Assembly (NCBI GenBank): GCA_023091735.1
Contig: JALKBU010000329.1
Location: forward strand, 1-47,785
Direction of reading: 5' to 3'
Source of the DNA: Trichomonas tenax
Lineage: Eukaryota; Parabasalia; Trichomonadida; Trichomonadidae
Length of the DNA: 47,785 nt
Positions 26,951-37,093 of the stretch are shown here, piece after piece (the stretch's first letter is position 1; every line of letters begins with the position of its first letter). The notes below the pieces were generated by a model. That model saw only the letters and a program-made list of their open reading frames with translations, was not told the DNA's origin and did not search any database. Made by a program: the position numbers and the translations under genes.

Positions 26951-27547
26951 ATGCGAGGGTTGACTCCAGAAATAAACATGCATCACCATGGATTATTCGA
27001 GACAGAAGTTTCTCGACCTATGATGCCTGTCCATTATATTGGCGAACAAACAGAATTACCTGAACCGCCATCGACTCCAAAAACAACACGATATCACACG
27101 AAAAGGCTTCAGCCAAAACTTTCTACTGTAAAAGCTGCACCCAAAAAAGCAATTCCATTAGATATCGATTCGATTCCGAAATCTTGTCCAAATTCAACAC
27201 GAAGACCAAAAACGGCGTTAGCAAAAAAGCCATTTTCTTCATACAGAAGAACAGTCTCAAGACAAGAATCCCGTTTACCAACAGCAAACGAGATAAAATT
27301 ATTTAGAAAACAAGTTCAATCAAATCAGCCGAAATTTGTACAGTGGGGAAATTCTGTTGATCAGATCCCTTATTACAACCATCTGAAATTAGAAGTTGAA
27401 CACGAAGATAATACGACAACAAATATAATAAAAGATCAACAAGAGATCGATATTTCACAGCCATTGCAACCAGTAGAACTTATATCAAACACTGCTTCAA
27501 TTATGGACTATTGCGGAATTCCTAATTCATTAGCTTTTATCCGTTAG
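26951..27547 (+). CDS. Basic, Pro-rich hypothetical protein (198 aa)
   Basis: Not recognised. The first 100 residues are basic and Pro/Thr/Lys-rich (PKTTRYHTKRLQPKLSTVK, STRRPKTALAKKPFSSYRRT). A more conserved-looking segment follows (SRLPTANEIKLFRKQVQSNQ ... PKFVQWGNSVDQIPYYNHL). The basic, disordered character resembles microtubule-associated or axonemal proteins, but no family can be named. No signal or membrane segment. Confidence 0.65.
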   Translation: MRGLTPEINMHHHGLFETEVSRPMMPVHYIGEQTELPEPPSTPKTTRYHTKRLQPKLSTVKAAPKKAIPLDIDSIPKSCPNSTRRPKTALAKKPFSSYRRTVSRQESRLPTANEIKLFRKQVQSNQPKFVQWGNSVDQIPYYNHLKLEVEHEDNTTTNIIKDQQEIDISQPLQPVELISNTASIMDYCGIPNSLAFIR

Positions 27548-28102
27548 AGTGATATTTACTTATTTTAGTTTTTATTTTTTATTGTTTGTAAATAATTTGT
27601 CGATTTGACTTTTCCTTTTTATCGAAATGCCTTCTCTTCATTCCTCAATTTTCGATTTTCATTCTGTCTATGATATTAATCAAAAGCATATCTATTTCTA
27701 TCATCTACAATATGCTATAACGCATACCCTAGAGGATATATATGTAGAAGATCCAGGAAATCAATCGGGGGATTTTCGAAAAAAAGTACATTAAAATTGA
27801 GTTCTTTTGTCATGTTCTTGCAATTTCGATTTTTTCGTTTTTCTTGTCAGGTTTATGAATTTAAGTATTTCTAATACTATAATACTATTGTATAATACAT
27901 ACTCTTTATAATCGTTAATAAATTATTTGCTAAATCTACTTCCTTGCAATTTTCATGATTCAGTTCATCTTATATTAAAAAATCAAAAGCAAAATTTCGC
28001 TCACGATTAATTCAATTGTTTATGCTAAAAATGAAAACAATGAGGTGTTTGGCAATTTATTTTTGACATATATCACTTTACATGCCAAGAATCGAAAAAT
28101 AA
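27548..28102. other. Intergenic, 555 bp
   Basis: AT-rich. TTTTGACATATATCA (28062-28076) and, inverted, TTTACATGCCAAG (28078-28090) lie within 45 bp of the 28103 ATG and are weak versions of the promoter word. Confidence 0.5.
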
Positions 28103-29494
28103 ATGAGCATCGGGGGTACCAAGATTCGTGTTATTTCAGACACCACGACTTTCTATCCCGTCGAAATGCAGAGCGACGAGAGTCACCATAGGAACGACAA
28201 CATGACTCTGCTCACTACAATCACGTATCTCAAGGAGCAGCTGAAGGAAGATTTTCAGTTCTTCAAAGCAGGCGATTTATTCATAGTTCTTCAACAATGG
28301 CGCGGAATGCTGTTTTTCATTGAGACAAACGAAGACTTTGGCGCTGAAATGCTTAGATTTATACTACAAACAGCTCGTGAAATCCTCATTTTCCTTTTTG
28401 GTACAAGATTCGAGTCGGTAATGCGCAGAAATATATCTCTGTCAAAGAGGCAAGTCTTTGCACGCTATGTAGACACATATTTGAATTTATGTCAAAATGA
28501 TCATCACTTTCTTTTGAGTACACTGCGTTTTACAGATGATACACATGAACTCCAGCACTTTTTCTTAGAGAAAATCCCTCCTGTTCCCAAAGATGTGCCA
28601 ATAAAATTAATTGCCGTTTTTCTTTTCCAAGGAAACGAAATTGCCCTACATTTCAAGAACCCGAAGGCCTCAAAACTCGAGCCAGAAATTATTTCTCTCA
28701 TTCAGATATTCGTTAATGTCGAATTTCCAGACATAAACAGCGATTCAAACTCCGAAAGCAACATATTTGATCCAGCATACGTTAAGAGCGGCATTAGCGC
28801 TAAACACAAGAGCGCATTCTTGCGTCTTGAGAGAACTCCAGTTGGCTGCACAATTTCCTGCAGCAAATGTGCAGAAAAGTCGGGAAACATCATTGTAGTT
28901 ATAAGCGAGAATACAAAAATGCCAGTCGAAGTTCAGCAGCAGATCAATGTTTACATGTCAAGTTTATGTGAGTTTCTTTCAAACAATCCTGTTAACGAGC
29001 GCTTTGAGCCTTCACCAATGATCAATGAAGATCTCATTCACTTCATGTGCATCAACAGGACAGCAGGCGATGTCTGGGAAATGCTGGAAGAACAAACACT
29101 TAAATCGATAGAGAATTACCACAAAGTTGACGCAAAGACAGCTCGAGACAAACTCCACATGCTCACACGTAAGATGGCAAGCTATGCTTTTAACGCTATA
29201 ATGCATGGATACACGACAATGATGTGGGGATCCCTTGACTACCAGTTCTGTTATCAACTCAGATTCCTCAATGATGAGAAAGAAGTTTTGACTCCATCAC
29301 ATATTTTCACACCTCCTTCTTTCGATGATGACAACGGTGTCACGTATGGACTCATCGCCAATTCTGTTTTCCCCAGTGAGAGTGGCGTAACATGTATTGA
29401 GATTTTGTCGATCTTTAGGTCGAGCATTAGACCAAAGGAAGCCATGGAAGTTAATCAGCACTTATTCCAGGATTTCATGAAGAAAATATTGTAA
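28103..29494 (+). CDS. HPS1/Mon1-type longin-domain protein (Rab-GEF subunit candidate)
   Basis: The 463-aa protein has the layout of the HPS1-Mon1 class, whose tri-longin folds pair with HPS4 or Ccz1 to activate Rab GTPases on late endosomes or lysosome-related organelles. The first longin core is visible at about 34-120 (GDLFIVLQQWRGMLFFIETN; MLRFILQTAREILIFLFG) and a second unit near 165-200 (PIKLIAVFLFQGNEIALHF ... LEPEIISLIQIFVN). These blocks parallel HPS1 (SKLLAFYSS-type) as well as Mon1 (NQLVALVR-type). The C-terminal region (KMASYAFNAIMHGYTTMMWG) is less diagnostic. The length is nearer Mon1 (about 550) than HPS1 (700). I am confident of the class but not of the member. Confidence 0.55.
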   Translation: MSIGGTKIRVISDTTTFYPVEMQSDESHHRNDNMTLLTTITYLKEQLKEDFQFFKAGDLFIVLQQWRGMLFFIETNEDFGAEMLRFILQTAREILIFLFGTRFESVMRRNISLSKRQVFARYVDTYLNLCQNDHHFLLSTLRFTDDTHELQHFFLEKIPPVPKDVPIKLIAVFLFQGNEIALHFKNPKASKLEPEIISLIQIFVNVEFPDINSDSNSESNIFDPAYVKSGISAKHKSAFLRLERTPVGCTISCSKCAEKSGNIIVVISENTKMPVEVQQQINVYMSSLCEFLSNNPVNERFEPSPMINEDLIHFMCINRTAGDVWEMLEEQTLKSIENYHKVDAKTARDKLHMLTRKMASYAFNAIMHGYTTMMWGSLDYQFCYQLRFLNDEKEVLTPSHIFTPPSFDDDNGVTYGLIANSVFPSESGVTCIEILSIFRSSIRPKEAMEVNQHLFQDFMKKIL

Positions 29495-29877
29495 GTCTTT
29501 GTTTTAAAGAATAAAACTATGTTAGTATTATAATCACCTTCTTATTTAAAAATATTAATTTGAAAATTTCAAAAAGATCAAAATGAAACAACTTATAGTA
29601 CATGATACAGACTATGGTGGTATTTGTTTGTATTATGATTATAAATGATATTATTTCAATTTCTTATTATATCGAATAATATTTTGATAAAACTAAGAAA
29701 TATTAACTTAATATCCTGTAAATAATTTGTATAGATATTAAGCTATTATGTATTGTGTTTGTTATTGGTGAATTACTATCAAATATAGAGAAAATGTTCA
29801 CTTTTGCTTTCCATGATGAATCCTAAATTAAATACTATAAAAGGGGCGTTGAAATGTTTTGAGGGGTTATTTTGTTA
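29495..29877. other. Intergenic, 383 bp
   Basis: AT-rich. No motif of the promoter-word type is evident near the 29878 start. Confidence 0.5.
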
Positions 29878-30360
29878 ATGAAACCTTTTGCACGTGTTGA
29901 ACTTGATTTTTGCAAAGAGGTGACGAAAAAATTATACGCGCACCCATTGGCTAAGGCATTCATCCGTCCTGTCAACCCAGAACTCGACAGAGCGAACGAT
30001 TATTTCCAAATCATCACAAAGCCGATGGATCTCGGTACAATCAAGAAGAAATTGGATAATGGTGAATACGACCACGTTCAGCAGTGGATGAGCGATATTA
30101 AATTAGTTTGGGATAACGCAAAACTTTATAACAACGAAAAGAAATCAATTCTTTATAAGGCAGCCGACAGGCTCAGCCAGAAATGCAATAAAATATTTAA
30201 ATTCATTCCTAAAGACGAAACAGAACTTTGGATGCTGAAATTAAACAAAGCAAATGCAAAATTAAACAAATTCCTTCAAACTCCACCGCCGGAAGTTATC
30301 ACATACCCTATATCCCAACAGAACCAAATACAAAGTGAACTTCCAAAGGAAGCACAATAA
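29878..30360 (+). CDS. Single-bromodomain protein
   Basis: The 160-aa protein is one bromodomain (about 8-110) plus a short tail. It shows ZA-loop and helix signatures PLAKAFIRPVNPE, ITKPMDLGTIKKKLDNGEY and the helix-B/BC segment WDNAKLYNNEKKSILYKAA, in which Asn of YNN is the acetyl-lysine-binding residue. Bromodomains read acetylated histones, so this should be a chromatin reader. ATG 29878 is used; the two codons in front are not ATG. The protein lacks the ET domain or extra modules of larger bromodomain proteins. Trichomonads carry several small bromodomain proteins. Confidence 0.9.
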   Translation: MKPFARVELDFCKEVTKKLYAHPLAKAFIRPVNPELDRANDYFQIITKPMDLGTIKKKLDNGEYDHVQQWMSDIKLVWDNAKLYNNEKKSILYKAADRLSQKCNKIFKFIPKDETELWMLKLNKANAKLNKFLQTPPPEVITYPISQQNQIQSELPKEAQ

Positions 30361-30445
30361 CAAAAATTTCAAAACTATTATGTATGCTAATATTATGTCA
30401 CATATTATGTAAAAAACTAATTTAATTCAATTTCTAACTTTTTAT

Positions 30446-30485
30446 AAAAGTGACAACACAAAAAGTGAGATTTTTAAAAGTGACA
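30446..30485 (+). promoter_or_regulatory. Three AAAAGTGA words at the TPR-SGNH start
   Basis: AAAAGTGACA (30446-30455), AAAAAGTGAGA (about 30460) and AAAAGTGACA (30476-30485) are evenly spaced, and the last ends 2 bases before the ATG at 30488. The same word clusters upstream of Raptor (39891-40048). Confidence 0.55.
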
Positions 30486-30487
30486 AA

Positions 30488-32791
30488 ATGGAATTTTTTG
30501 TTTTTCTAGAAGGAACGCCAATTATTCAAGGTTTCACTATATCTTATACAGAGACGAATGTAACCGTTGGTGATGTTGTTGCTAAATTTTTGTCTGTAGT
30601 TAAATCAGCAGACTCAAATATTCAATTAGATGCGTCAAAATGCAAATTATACTTGATAGATTACACAGATCCGACTGAATCTAAGGATCCTTTACTTATT
30701 GCCGATATGAATTCACTAATAATGTCAATAGGAATCACAGATTTTGATTTAATTCTCGCAGAATATGCTCCAATTCCTGATTTGTATATAGAATTAGATT
30801 CAGAAGGAGAAGCTGATACAGAATCAAAGTTTGATAAACTTATTCAACAAGGCAAAAATTATTATGCGATCAAAGATTACCAATGCGCTTTTCAATTCTT
30901 CTTACACGCATCACAGGCGAACAAGGATTCACCAATACCTTACCAATACCAAATCAAAATCAATCTGAAAGCAAAAAGATATAAAAACGCAATTTCTTTA
31001 GCAACAGGAAATCTCAACAAATTCCCTGAAGATAGAACTATCTTGAAGCTTTTAGCGAAAGCACATCAGTTATCTGGTAATTATAATGATGCAATTGGAT
31101 ATTACAAAAGATTATTACTTTTACCACCGAAAAATCAGCAAAATGTTGATAATATTTCATGCAACATCGCGAGGAACTTAATAGAAACAGGAGCATATGA
31201 TCAAGCAATGTCTTTACTTCAGCCAATCGCTACAAATAATCCAACCAATCTAAAAGCATCGATTTTGATGTCACAAACACTTTACCATCAAGGAAGAGTC
31301 TATGATGCACTTCATACTGCTATGCAGAGCTTCACAATCGATCCATTTCATAAAGCAACTTGTGAATTTATAGGAAATGCTGTGAAAAATGAGATTCAAA
31401 GTTCAATTTTAAGATCTGAACTGGGCGATGGTATGAATGATCCAAAGGTTTTGTTTATTATTGGAAACATTCTTCATACACATGGTTCATGTGAAATTGC
31501 TCGTTCGTATTTAAAGGATTCATTAGAAATATGTCCAACGGATCCTTCCATTGCTCTCATTTATCTAGAAAACACGCTCTGCATTTCTGACTCAGTAATA
31601 TCGATTCTCGATGCTTCAATGCCTTTCATCAATCGTATTATGGAAAGACAGGATTTCTTCGCTGATGTTGCAAAGAAAACAGACCTTATTCACATCGCAA
31701 ATTCATTAACATTCGAACCACCAACAGAACAAAAACAAGAAGAAGAAAAACCAAAAGAAGAAGTTACAAAAGAAACAATAGAAGAAGAAATTAAAACAGA
31801 ATCAAAAGATGAAACAGAACAAAATCCAGAAGCTTCTAAAGATGACGAGAAATCAGAAGCTGCTAAAACAGAAGAGATACCAGCAGAAAATACACAAATT
31901 GCAATCATTGAGAAAACTGTTTCAGAGATTCAGCTATTAGAAGCCGTTAAATTCGAAGAGAAAGAACACAGTTTCCATATGGAACAATTGGATGTTTTCA
32001 GGTACTTTATCGTTCTCCAATATACTCTTTTCATGAATGGATATATTAAGACAGCTCAAGCAATAAGCGAAGCAATACTTCCAAATGTAACAGGATTTGA
32101 TTTCAGCAAATCAGTCATTAACCAAGAAATTCCAACATTTGGATTAATTTCTTCATTATCAAAATCCTTTACTGATAATATTAAAATCGAGAAACCAATT
32201 TACTTCCTTGGCGATTCTAATTGCTTGACACTGAGTTTCAGGAGTCTAACAATTGAAGACGTTAAGCATTCGATAATGCCATTATTCATTGATGGTTTAT
32301 CCATTTCAAAGCTTCAAGAAAAGTCGCCAACAAATGTTTTGTTCTGGAAGAGCGTTGAAAAAATCCCCGAGAATTCAGATGTTATTTTCTCGATCGGATA
32401 TATTGATTGCTACCAGAGAATCAACTCAAAGATTTCTAGAGTTGAGTTTGACACATTCACTGATGGCTTTATTGCTTTGTCTGCAAGTATAGCGAATATT
32501 GCTTCAGATATTGCAGCAAAGAGAAATTGCAGAGTTTTCATTCATCCAATTCCACCAACAGGAAAAGAAAGTCCTCTTTATGCACAGGCATTCAATGAAT
32601 GCATATCAAAGAAAGTTTTAGAGATGAACAAACCCAATGTTACATTCCTCAGTTTCTTCCAGTATTTAATTGAAGCTGATGGAAAAGACGTGAAAGTTAA
32701 GAATCAATATGTATTTGACGGAACACATCTGAACGTTACATATTTACCATTCTTAGAGAATGCATTGTCCAATGCAATGAAATCAGATTAA
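30488..32791 (+). CDS. TPR protein with C-terminal SGNH-hydrolase-like domain
   Basis: The 767-aa protein has an N-terminal beta-grasp-like segment (1-100; alternating strands, LYLIDYTDP) and an acidic linker. Tetratricopeptide repeats follow from about 118 to 370 (KLIQQGKNYYAIKDYQCAFQ; LKLLAKAHQLSGNYNDAIGY; AIALIYLE region). A Lys/Glu-rich linker spans about 418-470 (KQEEEKPKEEVTKE). The last 200 residues look like an SGNH/GDSL fold: block I FLGDSNCLTLS (574-584), a central strand VIFSIGYIDC in the block III position, and block V DGTHLN with the Asp-x-x-His pair (Asp744, His747). SGNH enzymes are esterases or acyl transferases. The TPR part should recruit partners. I know of no close characterised protein with this combination. 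Confidence 0.75.
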   Translation: MEFFVFLEGTPIIQGFTISYTETNVTVGDVVAKFLSVVKSADSNIQLDASKCKLYLIDYTDPTESKDPLLIADMNSLIMSIGITDFDLILAEYAPIPDLYIELDSEGEADTESKFDKLIQQGKNYYAIKDYQCAFQFFLHASQANKDSPIPYQYQIKINLKAKRYKNAISLATGNLNKFPEDRTILKLLAKAHQLSGNYNDAIGYYKRLLLLPPKNQQNVDNISCNIARNLIETGAYDQAMSLLQPIATNNPTNLKASILMSQTLYHQGRVYDALHTAMQSFTIDPFHKATCEFIGNAVKNEIQSSILRSELGDGMNDPKVLFIIGNILHTHGSCEIARSYLKDSLEICPTDPSIALIYLENTLCISDSVISILDASMPFINRIMERQDFFADVAKKTDLIHIANSLTFEPPTEQKQEEEKPKEEVTKETIEEEIKTESKDETEQNPEASKDDEKSEAAKTEEIPAENTQIAIIEKTVSEIQLLEAVKFEEKEHSFHMEQLDVFRYFIVLQYTLFMNGYIKTAQAISEAILPNVTGFDFSKSVINQEIPTFGLISSLSKSFTDNIKIEKPIYFLGDSNCLTLSFRSLTIEDVKHSIMPLFIDGLSISKLQEKSPTNVLFWKSVEKIPENSDVIFSIGYIDCYQRINSKISRVEFDTFTDGFIALSASIANIASDIAAKRNCRVFIHPIPPTGKESPLYAQAFNECISKKVLEMNKPNVTFLSFFQYLIEADGKDVKVKNQYVFDGTHLNVTYLPFLENALSNAMKSD

Positions 32792-32885
32792 TATAATTAT
32801 TTTGTTGTTATTTATATAAATGTTTATTTATAAAATATATCAAAAAAAAAAGGTTTATTTATTAAATATATCATCAAAAAATTGT
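32792..32885. terminator. Shared 3' region of convergent genes
   Basis: Three near-copies of GTTTATTTATNAAATATATC, with A-rich spacers, fill the 94 bp between the TPR-SGNH stop and the DNA polymerase stop. Both genes probably take their polyadenylation signals from here; the tract is AT-only. Confidence 0.4.
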
Positions 32886-35800
32886 TTATTTATATAAATA
32901 TGGAACTAAGTCATCAAATCTCTCAAGTAATTTGTGTGTATCTTCAAGCTCGAGCTGTACTTTCTTCCTGCGGTAGAAGATTGGGCAATCTCTTGAGCTG
33001 CAGATATTCTCGTTTGTGAGTGAGTTCTGGCATCTCTGGCAATATGTCCACAGTTTAGCGAACTCTTGCTCTGTGAATCTGATTAAGTTCATCTTCTCCT
33101 GGTAAACTTCGCGAACGCGTGTATCGCACTGTGCGCATGTTGGCTTCTTGTTATCTGCAACAGCCGAACGTCCACAAATGCATTTCTTGGAAATCTTGAC
33201 GAACGAGAAAAGAGATCCTTTCTTCTTCTTTTCACTTTCGTCAATTCTCATGGTTGCTTTCCTCTTGTCGAGTGTGTGTTTTCCTTCAAGCAGTCCTTTA
33301 ACCTTCTCTTCACCGATGATTGGACCGAAAAGTCTATTAAGAGGACCAGAAAGCTGGTTTTCTAAGTAGTATTTAGTATCAATTGGAATGGAGTGTTCCA
33401 GAGCCCAAATTGGATCTTCAGACTTCTCATAACCCTTTGCACCATTGCCAACATCGCACATAACGTATGGAATTCTATCACCCATTCTCGGTGCTGAACC
33501 TGGGTCACGCTTTGCCATTCTTTCAGCGAGTTCGACGTGCGCGACTTTGCCTTTGTAGTCGTCAGCTTTCTTTGAGAGACCCTTGGAAATAACGAGGAAA
33601 CTAAGATCGACGTGATCTGATACTAAGTCAGCGACAATCTTCTTAACGAATGCTTTAGCGGACTCTGGATCTTCCTTGACTAGCAAGAGCGTGAGAACTT
33701 TCTGGACTAAGCCTTGGACTAAGCGACAGTTATCTCTTCTGACTGCTTCGATACCTTTAGCATCGATCTTATCCCATTTGACTGGATTCGTCCACAAGAG
33801 ACCAGCGTAATGCTTCTTGGAGATGAGAAGATATGGTTTGTAAGCCTTTTCGAAATCGATGTGAATTGGCGGTGGGAAGTGATCAGAAACATAATTAGCA
33901 GCTTCCTTTCCAAGCTTAATCGCTTCCTCAAGACTGATGTTGCCGAAGTTAACCATGACTGAATCTGTATCACCGTAGATGACGTGCGCATCATCAGCAT
34001 AACCATTCTGCTTGTTGTAGCGTGCTTCGACGAGAGACTTTGTCATATCAATCATTGTACGACCGTAGGCAGTAACAGACTCAGAGATCTGCAAACATGG
34101 AAGTTTACCAACTGTTGCACCAGTGAAACCGTAAACGGAGTTAGCTGAGATCTTAAGAGCCAATTGTCTCTTATCGAACACTTTCTTCTGCATTGGGTCT
34201 TTAGCTTCTTCCATAAGCTTCTTTGTTGCCTTACGAGCAGCAAGAAGTTCCTTGAGAATTTCTGGCAAAACGCCCGGGAATTCATCATGTGATGCGAAGA
34301 AGCAGTGATTTGGTGATTCTTCATGTTTAACTGATGGATCGCCTTTCACCATGAGTGTTGAATAGCAAAGGTTGTGTGCAATCATGATTGAAGGATACAG
34401 AGAGTTGAAGTCGAGTGTTGGAATTGGCGTTGTGTAATATCCTGTCGATGGTTCAATAACTGTAGCGCCCTGGAACTGGTCATCGCTCTTCTGTGATGGC
34501 AAAGCAGGGATGATCATGTTCCTTCTGTAGGTCTTGTAGAGAATCTGTGAGAAGACTCTGATCTGCTGACCTCTGTTCAGTGCGTAATTCATTGGAACGT
34601 GGCAAACACGAGATAACTCGATGAGCGTGAGAATGGACAAAAGCTTGTTCATGAGCTGAAGTGGAAGATATGCATCCTTGATGCAATAAATGGCAAGTCT
34701 GTGCCTATCAGCATCAGAGCCTGCCTGCAATTTGGAGATCATAGAATAGTGAACATCTTCCTTCTGATCACCAATGAATTGAGCTGAAACAGCGTTAAGA
34801 GAATATGAACGAAGCTTGAAGTCGTTCTTGATGACAATCATCATATCGAACTGAATTCTTGCTGTGATGTCGACATCCTTAGTTTCTCTATAACCAAGCT
34901 GCTTTGTACCCTTTGTTGTCTCCTTGCATGTTGACATTTCTCTCATGTATCTTCCGAGTTCACAGAAATCGTTTGCTTTGATGGCGATCGCGCGCTCGAC
35001 TAAATAAGGAATATCGAAACCGCAGATGTTATAACCTGTAAGGATTTCTGGATCTGTCCATTGTATGAACTTCTGGAACGCGAGTAAAAGATCCTTTTCG
35101 TTGTCGAACATGAACAAAGCAGTGCCGACAATTGGCGTTGATGTATTGAGAATGAAAGCTGCTGAGAATCTCGCGTGCTCTTCGCCCTGCACAGCGCAGT
35201 AGCAGCATATCTGAATGACAGGATCGTTATCAGCTGTTGGGAAGTGATCTGGAGAGCCACCGACTTCGATATCGAAGGAGAGAATCCTCATTGGCGGAAT
35301 CTTCATGTATTCGCCTTCAGTGCCCAAAGGAACAATATCATTGTAGTTGCAGTCGATCTCGAACTGGCTGATAGACTTGCGATCGTTAACTCTGCGGATA
35401 TCGTAGTGTTGAGATGCGATTTTCACCCACGATGTTCCAGTGATGCCAACATCATCCATATAACGGATAATGAAGTCAACATTCGACTCGAATGTCAAGA
35501 ATTGATGGTTTGGAGCATTACTTAACTGAAATTGGTTTGTTTCAAGGACACGTCTGCAGCTTGCGACATGCTTTGGTAAAGTTGTGCAGACCTTGACATA
35601 TCTTGTCTTCTCTTCTTTCGTGAAACCGAAGAGATTGCGCTTATACGCGAATTCACAGCTTTGGACAACGATATTACCCATATTTGATGATGCGAGAGCG
35701 TTATTCAACTTTGATTTGAGCTCATCCAGCTGATCTGCTGTGAAAGAAGGCGGAATGCTGCAATAAAAATACGGAATCACACCATGGACGTGACATAGAA

Positions 35801-36029
35801 TAGAATGTCCTTCATTGTCGCAACCATGGAGATCAACAATAGCGACTTCACCTTCTTTCCTTGTATCAAATTTAACATTTGGGGTATTTGCAATTCGATA
35901 ATCGAGATCTATAACGCAAAACTCGAGGTCAGGCTTTCCAGAAATCTGGGGGCGCCTCCAACTCTCAGGATATACTGGAAGTGGATCCCCATTTTTAACG
36001 TGAACGCTTGGTAAAGAAGTCTCAGTCAT
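32886..36029 (-). CDS. POLD1: DNA polymerase delta catalytic subunit
   Basis: The replicative B-family polymerase of 1047 aa (human 1107). Exonuclease motif I, FDIEV, is at 252-256 and exo II follows (TGYNICGFDIPYL). Polymerase motifs are DFNSLYPSIMIAH, KISANSVYGFTGA and YGDTDSVMV. The C-terminus has CysA (CICGRS ... CAQC) and CysB (CQRCQNSLTNENICSSRDCP), the latter with the C-x2-C-x9-C-x4-C spacing that carries the 4Fe-4S cluster and binds the B subunit. CysA begins C-x-C instead of the usual C-x2-C, a small deviation. Proofreading Asp/Glu and catalytic Asps are present, so it should be active. It is convergent with the TPR-SGNH gene. The start retains the conserved N-terminus. Confidence 0.98.
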   Translation of the reverse strand: MTETSLPSVHVKNGDPLPVYPESWRRPQISGKPDLEFCVIDLDYRIANTPNVKFDTRKEGEVAIVDLHGCDNEGHSILCHVHGVIPYFYCSIPPSFTADQLDELKSKLNNALASSNMGNIVVQSCEFAYKRNLFGFTKEEKTRYVKVCTTLPKHVASCRRVLETNQFQLSNAPNHQFLTFESNVDFIIRYMDDVGITGTSWVKIASQHYDIRRVNDRKSISQFEIDCNYNDIVPLGTEGEYMKIPPMRILSFDIEVGGSPDHFPTADNDPVIQICCYCAVQGEEHARFSAAFILNTSTPIVGTALFMFDNEKDLLLAFQKFIQWTDPEILTGYNICGFDIPYLVERAIAIKANDFCELGRYMREMSTCKETTKGTKQLGYRETKDVDITARIQFDMMIVIKNDFKLRSYSLNAVSAQFIGDQKEDVHYSMISKLQAGSDADRHRLAIYCIKDAYLPLQLMNKLLSILTLIELSRVCHVPMNYALNRGQQIRVFSQILYKTYRRNMIIPALPSQKSDDQFQGATVIEPSTGYYTTPIPTLDFNSLYPSIMIAHNLCYSTLMVKGDPSVKHEESPNHCFFASHDEFPGVLPEILKELLAARKATKKLMEEAKDPMQKKVFDKRQLALKISANSVYGFTGATVGKLPCLQISESVTAYGRTMIDMTKSLVEARYNKQNGYADDAHVIYGDTDSVMVNFGNISLEEAIKLGKEAANYVSDHFPPPIHIDFEKAYKPYLLISKKHYAGLLWTNPVKWDKIDAKGIEAVRRDNCRLVQGLVQKVLTLLLVKEDPESAKAFVKKIVADLVSDHVDLSFLVISKGLSKKADDYKGKVAHVELAERMAKRDPGSAPRMGDRIPYVMCDVGNGAKGYEKSEDPIWALEHSIPIDTKYYLENQLSGPLNRLFGPIIGEEKVKGLLEGKHTLDKRKATMRIDESEKKKKGSLFSFVKISKKCICGRSAVADNKKPTCAQCDTRVREVYQEKMNLIRFTEQEFAKLWTYCQRCQNSLTNENICSSRDCPIFYRRKKVQLELEDTHKLLERFDDLVPYLYK

Positions 36030-37093
36030 TTTTTAAACGTATAGCTTTTTCATTTCATTTTCTCTTTAAACACGAAACTATAACAGGAAACATCAGGCGA
36101 ATGTGAATCCCCAGAAATTTAAAGATTTTTTTTATAATTGCTTTGTGAAATTATTTTTAGTTAAACTGGACTCATTCACTTACTAATTAACGATGTTTTC
36201 ATCAATGTCCTTGAATCTGTATTGATATAATTATAATAAAACTAGTATATCGTCCTGCTTGATTTTAAATTATAATCACACTTTAAAGTTTCAAGTTAAT
36301 ATAACTTCCACTATATTCAATGGGATTATCTGCTAGCTACCATAGTTTTCAGCTTGAGCTTGGCTTTGTTTGACCAAGATATTTTTAGTAAATGTAAAAT
36401 ATGACATGTAAATACATTTTTTGTCGTGTAGTATCACAAAAAATCCGTTAAATTTTAGTTCTTCGATTTAATGATTAATGCATGTTATTTTCTTTACCAT
36501 TATTTATCATATCCAATTATGAGTAATTTCGCAAGTTTAGTCGGATAATTTAAATATATTTCATTTAAATGTTCATTCTCTTTACATTTATTGATATTTT
36601 CATGTTTTCTTTAATATTTATGAATCTATATTGATTGGTTCAGATTTATTTCTTATATCTTCAAATTTTTTTTAAATAGTTTAAAATTGTCCTAATTAAT
36701 TTGCTAAGAGCGTATGCATCGGAAAATATATTATGGGTTTTAATATCAGGAGGAACAATCAACATCATTTCAATAACTTTTTTTAGCATATAATGGCAGC
36801 CAATACTCACTACACTGTGGTAAAGTTCGTCTAGCTGCATTAAAGCCAATAATAAAAAGCACACAACAACAAAAAAACATATTATTCATTACCATTTGTC
36901 TAAAATAGAGTTTATTATTCTCATCCTCATCAGCGTGTGAAGGTTGCTATATTAGATGAACTTTACAGCCGAAAAACAACATAATAATCAACCATTGGTA
37001 TATATATCTTATATGATGAAAAATTATTATTTTACTTGGCAAAATATTGTGTTTGATTATTTTACTTGGCAAGATATTGTCATTTTTTAATAA
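36030..37093. other. Intergenic, 1064 bp
   Basis: Upstream region of DNA polymerase delta and of the ankyrin pseudogene. TATGACATGTAAAT at 36400-36413 is an isolated plus-strand promoter word, 370 bp from the polymerase start and about 680 bp before the pseudogene. A near-exact 25-bp direct duplication lies at 37026-37080. No gene recognised. Confidence 0.5.
37026..37080. repeat. 25-bp direct duplication containing an inverted promoter word
   Basis: Units at 37026-37050 and 37056-37080 differ by one base and repeat every 30 bp. Each contains TTTACTTGGCAA, the reverse complement of TTGCCAAGTAAA, which is one version of the promoter word. It sits just before the 37094 pseudogene ATG. Confidence 0.55.

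Noticed and set aside
30548..30560. U6-like ATACAGAGA sequence
   Set aside because: It lies inside the TPR-SGNH coding frame (SYTETNV) with no U6 context.
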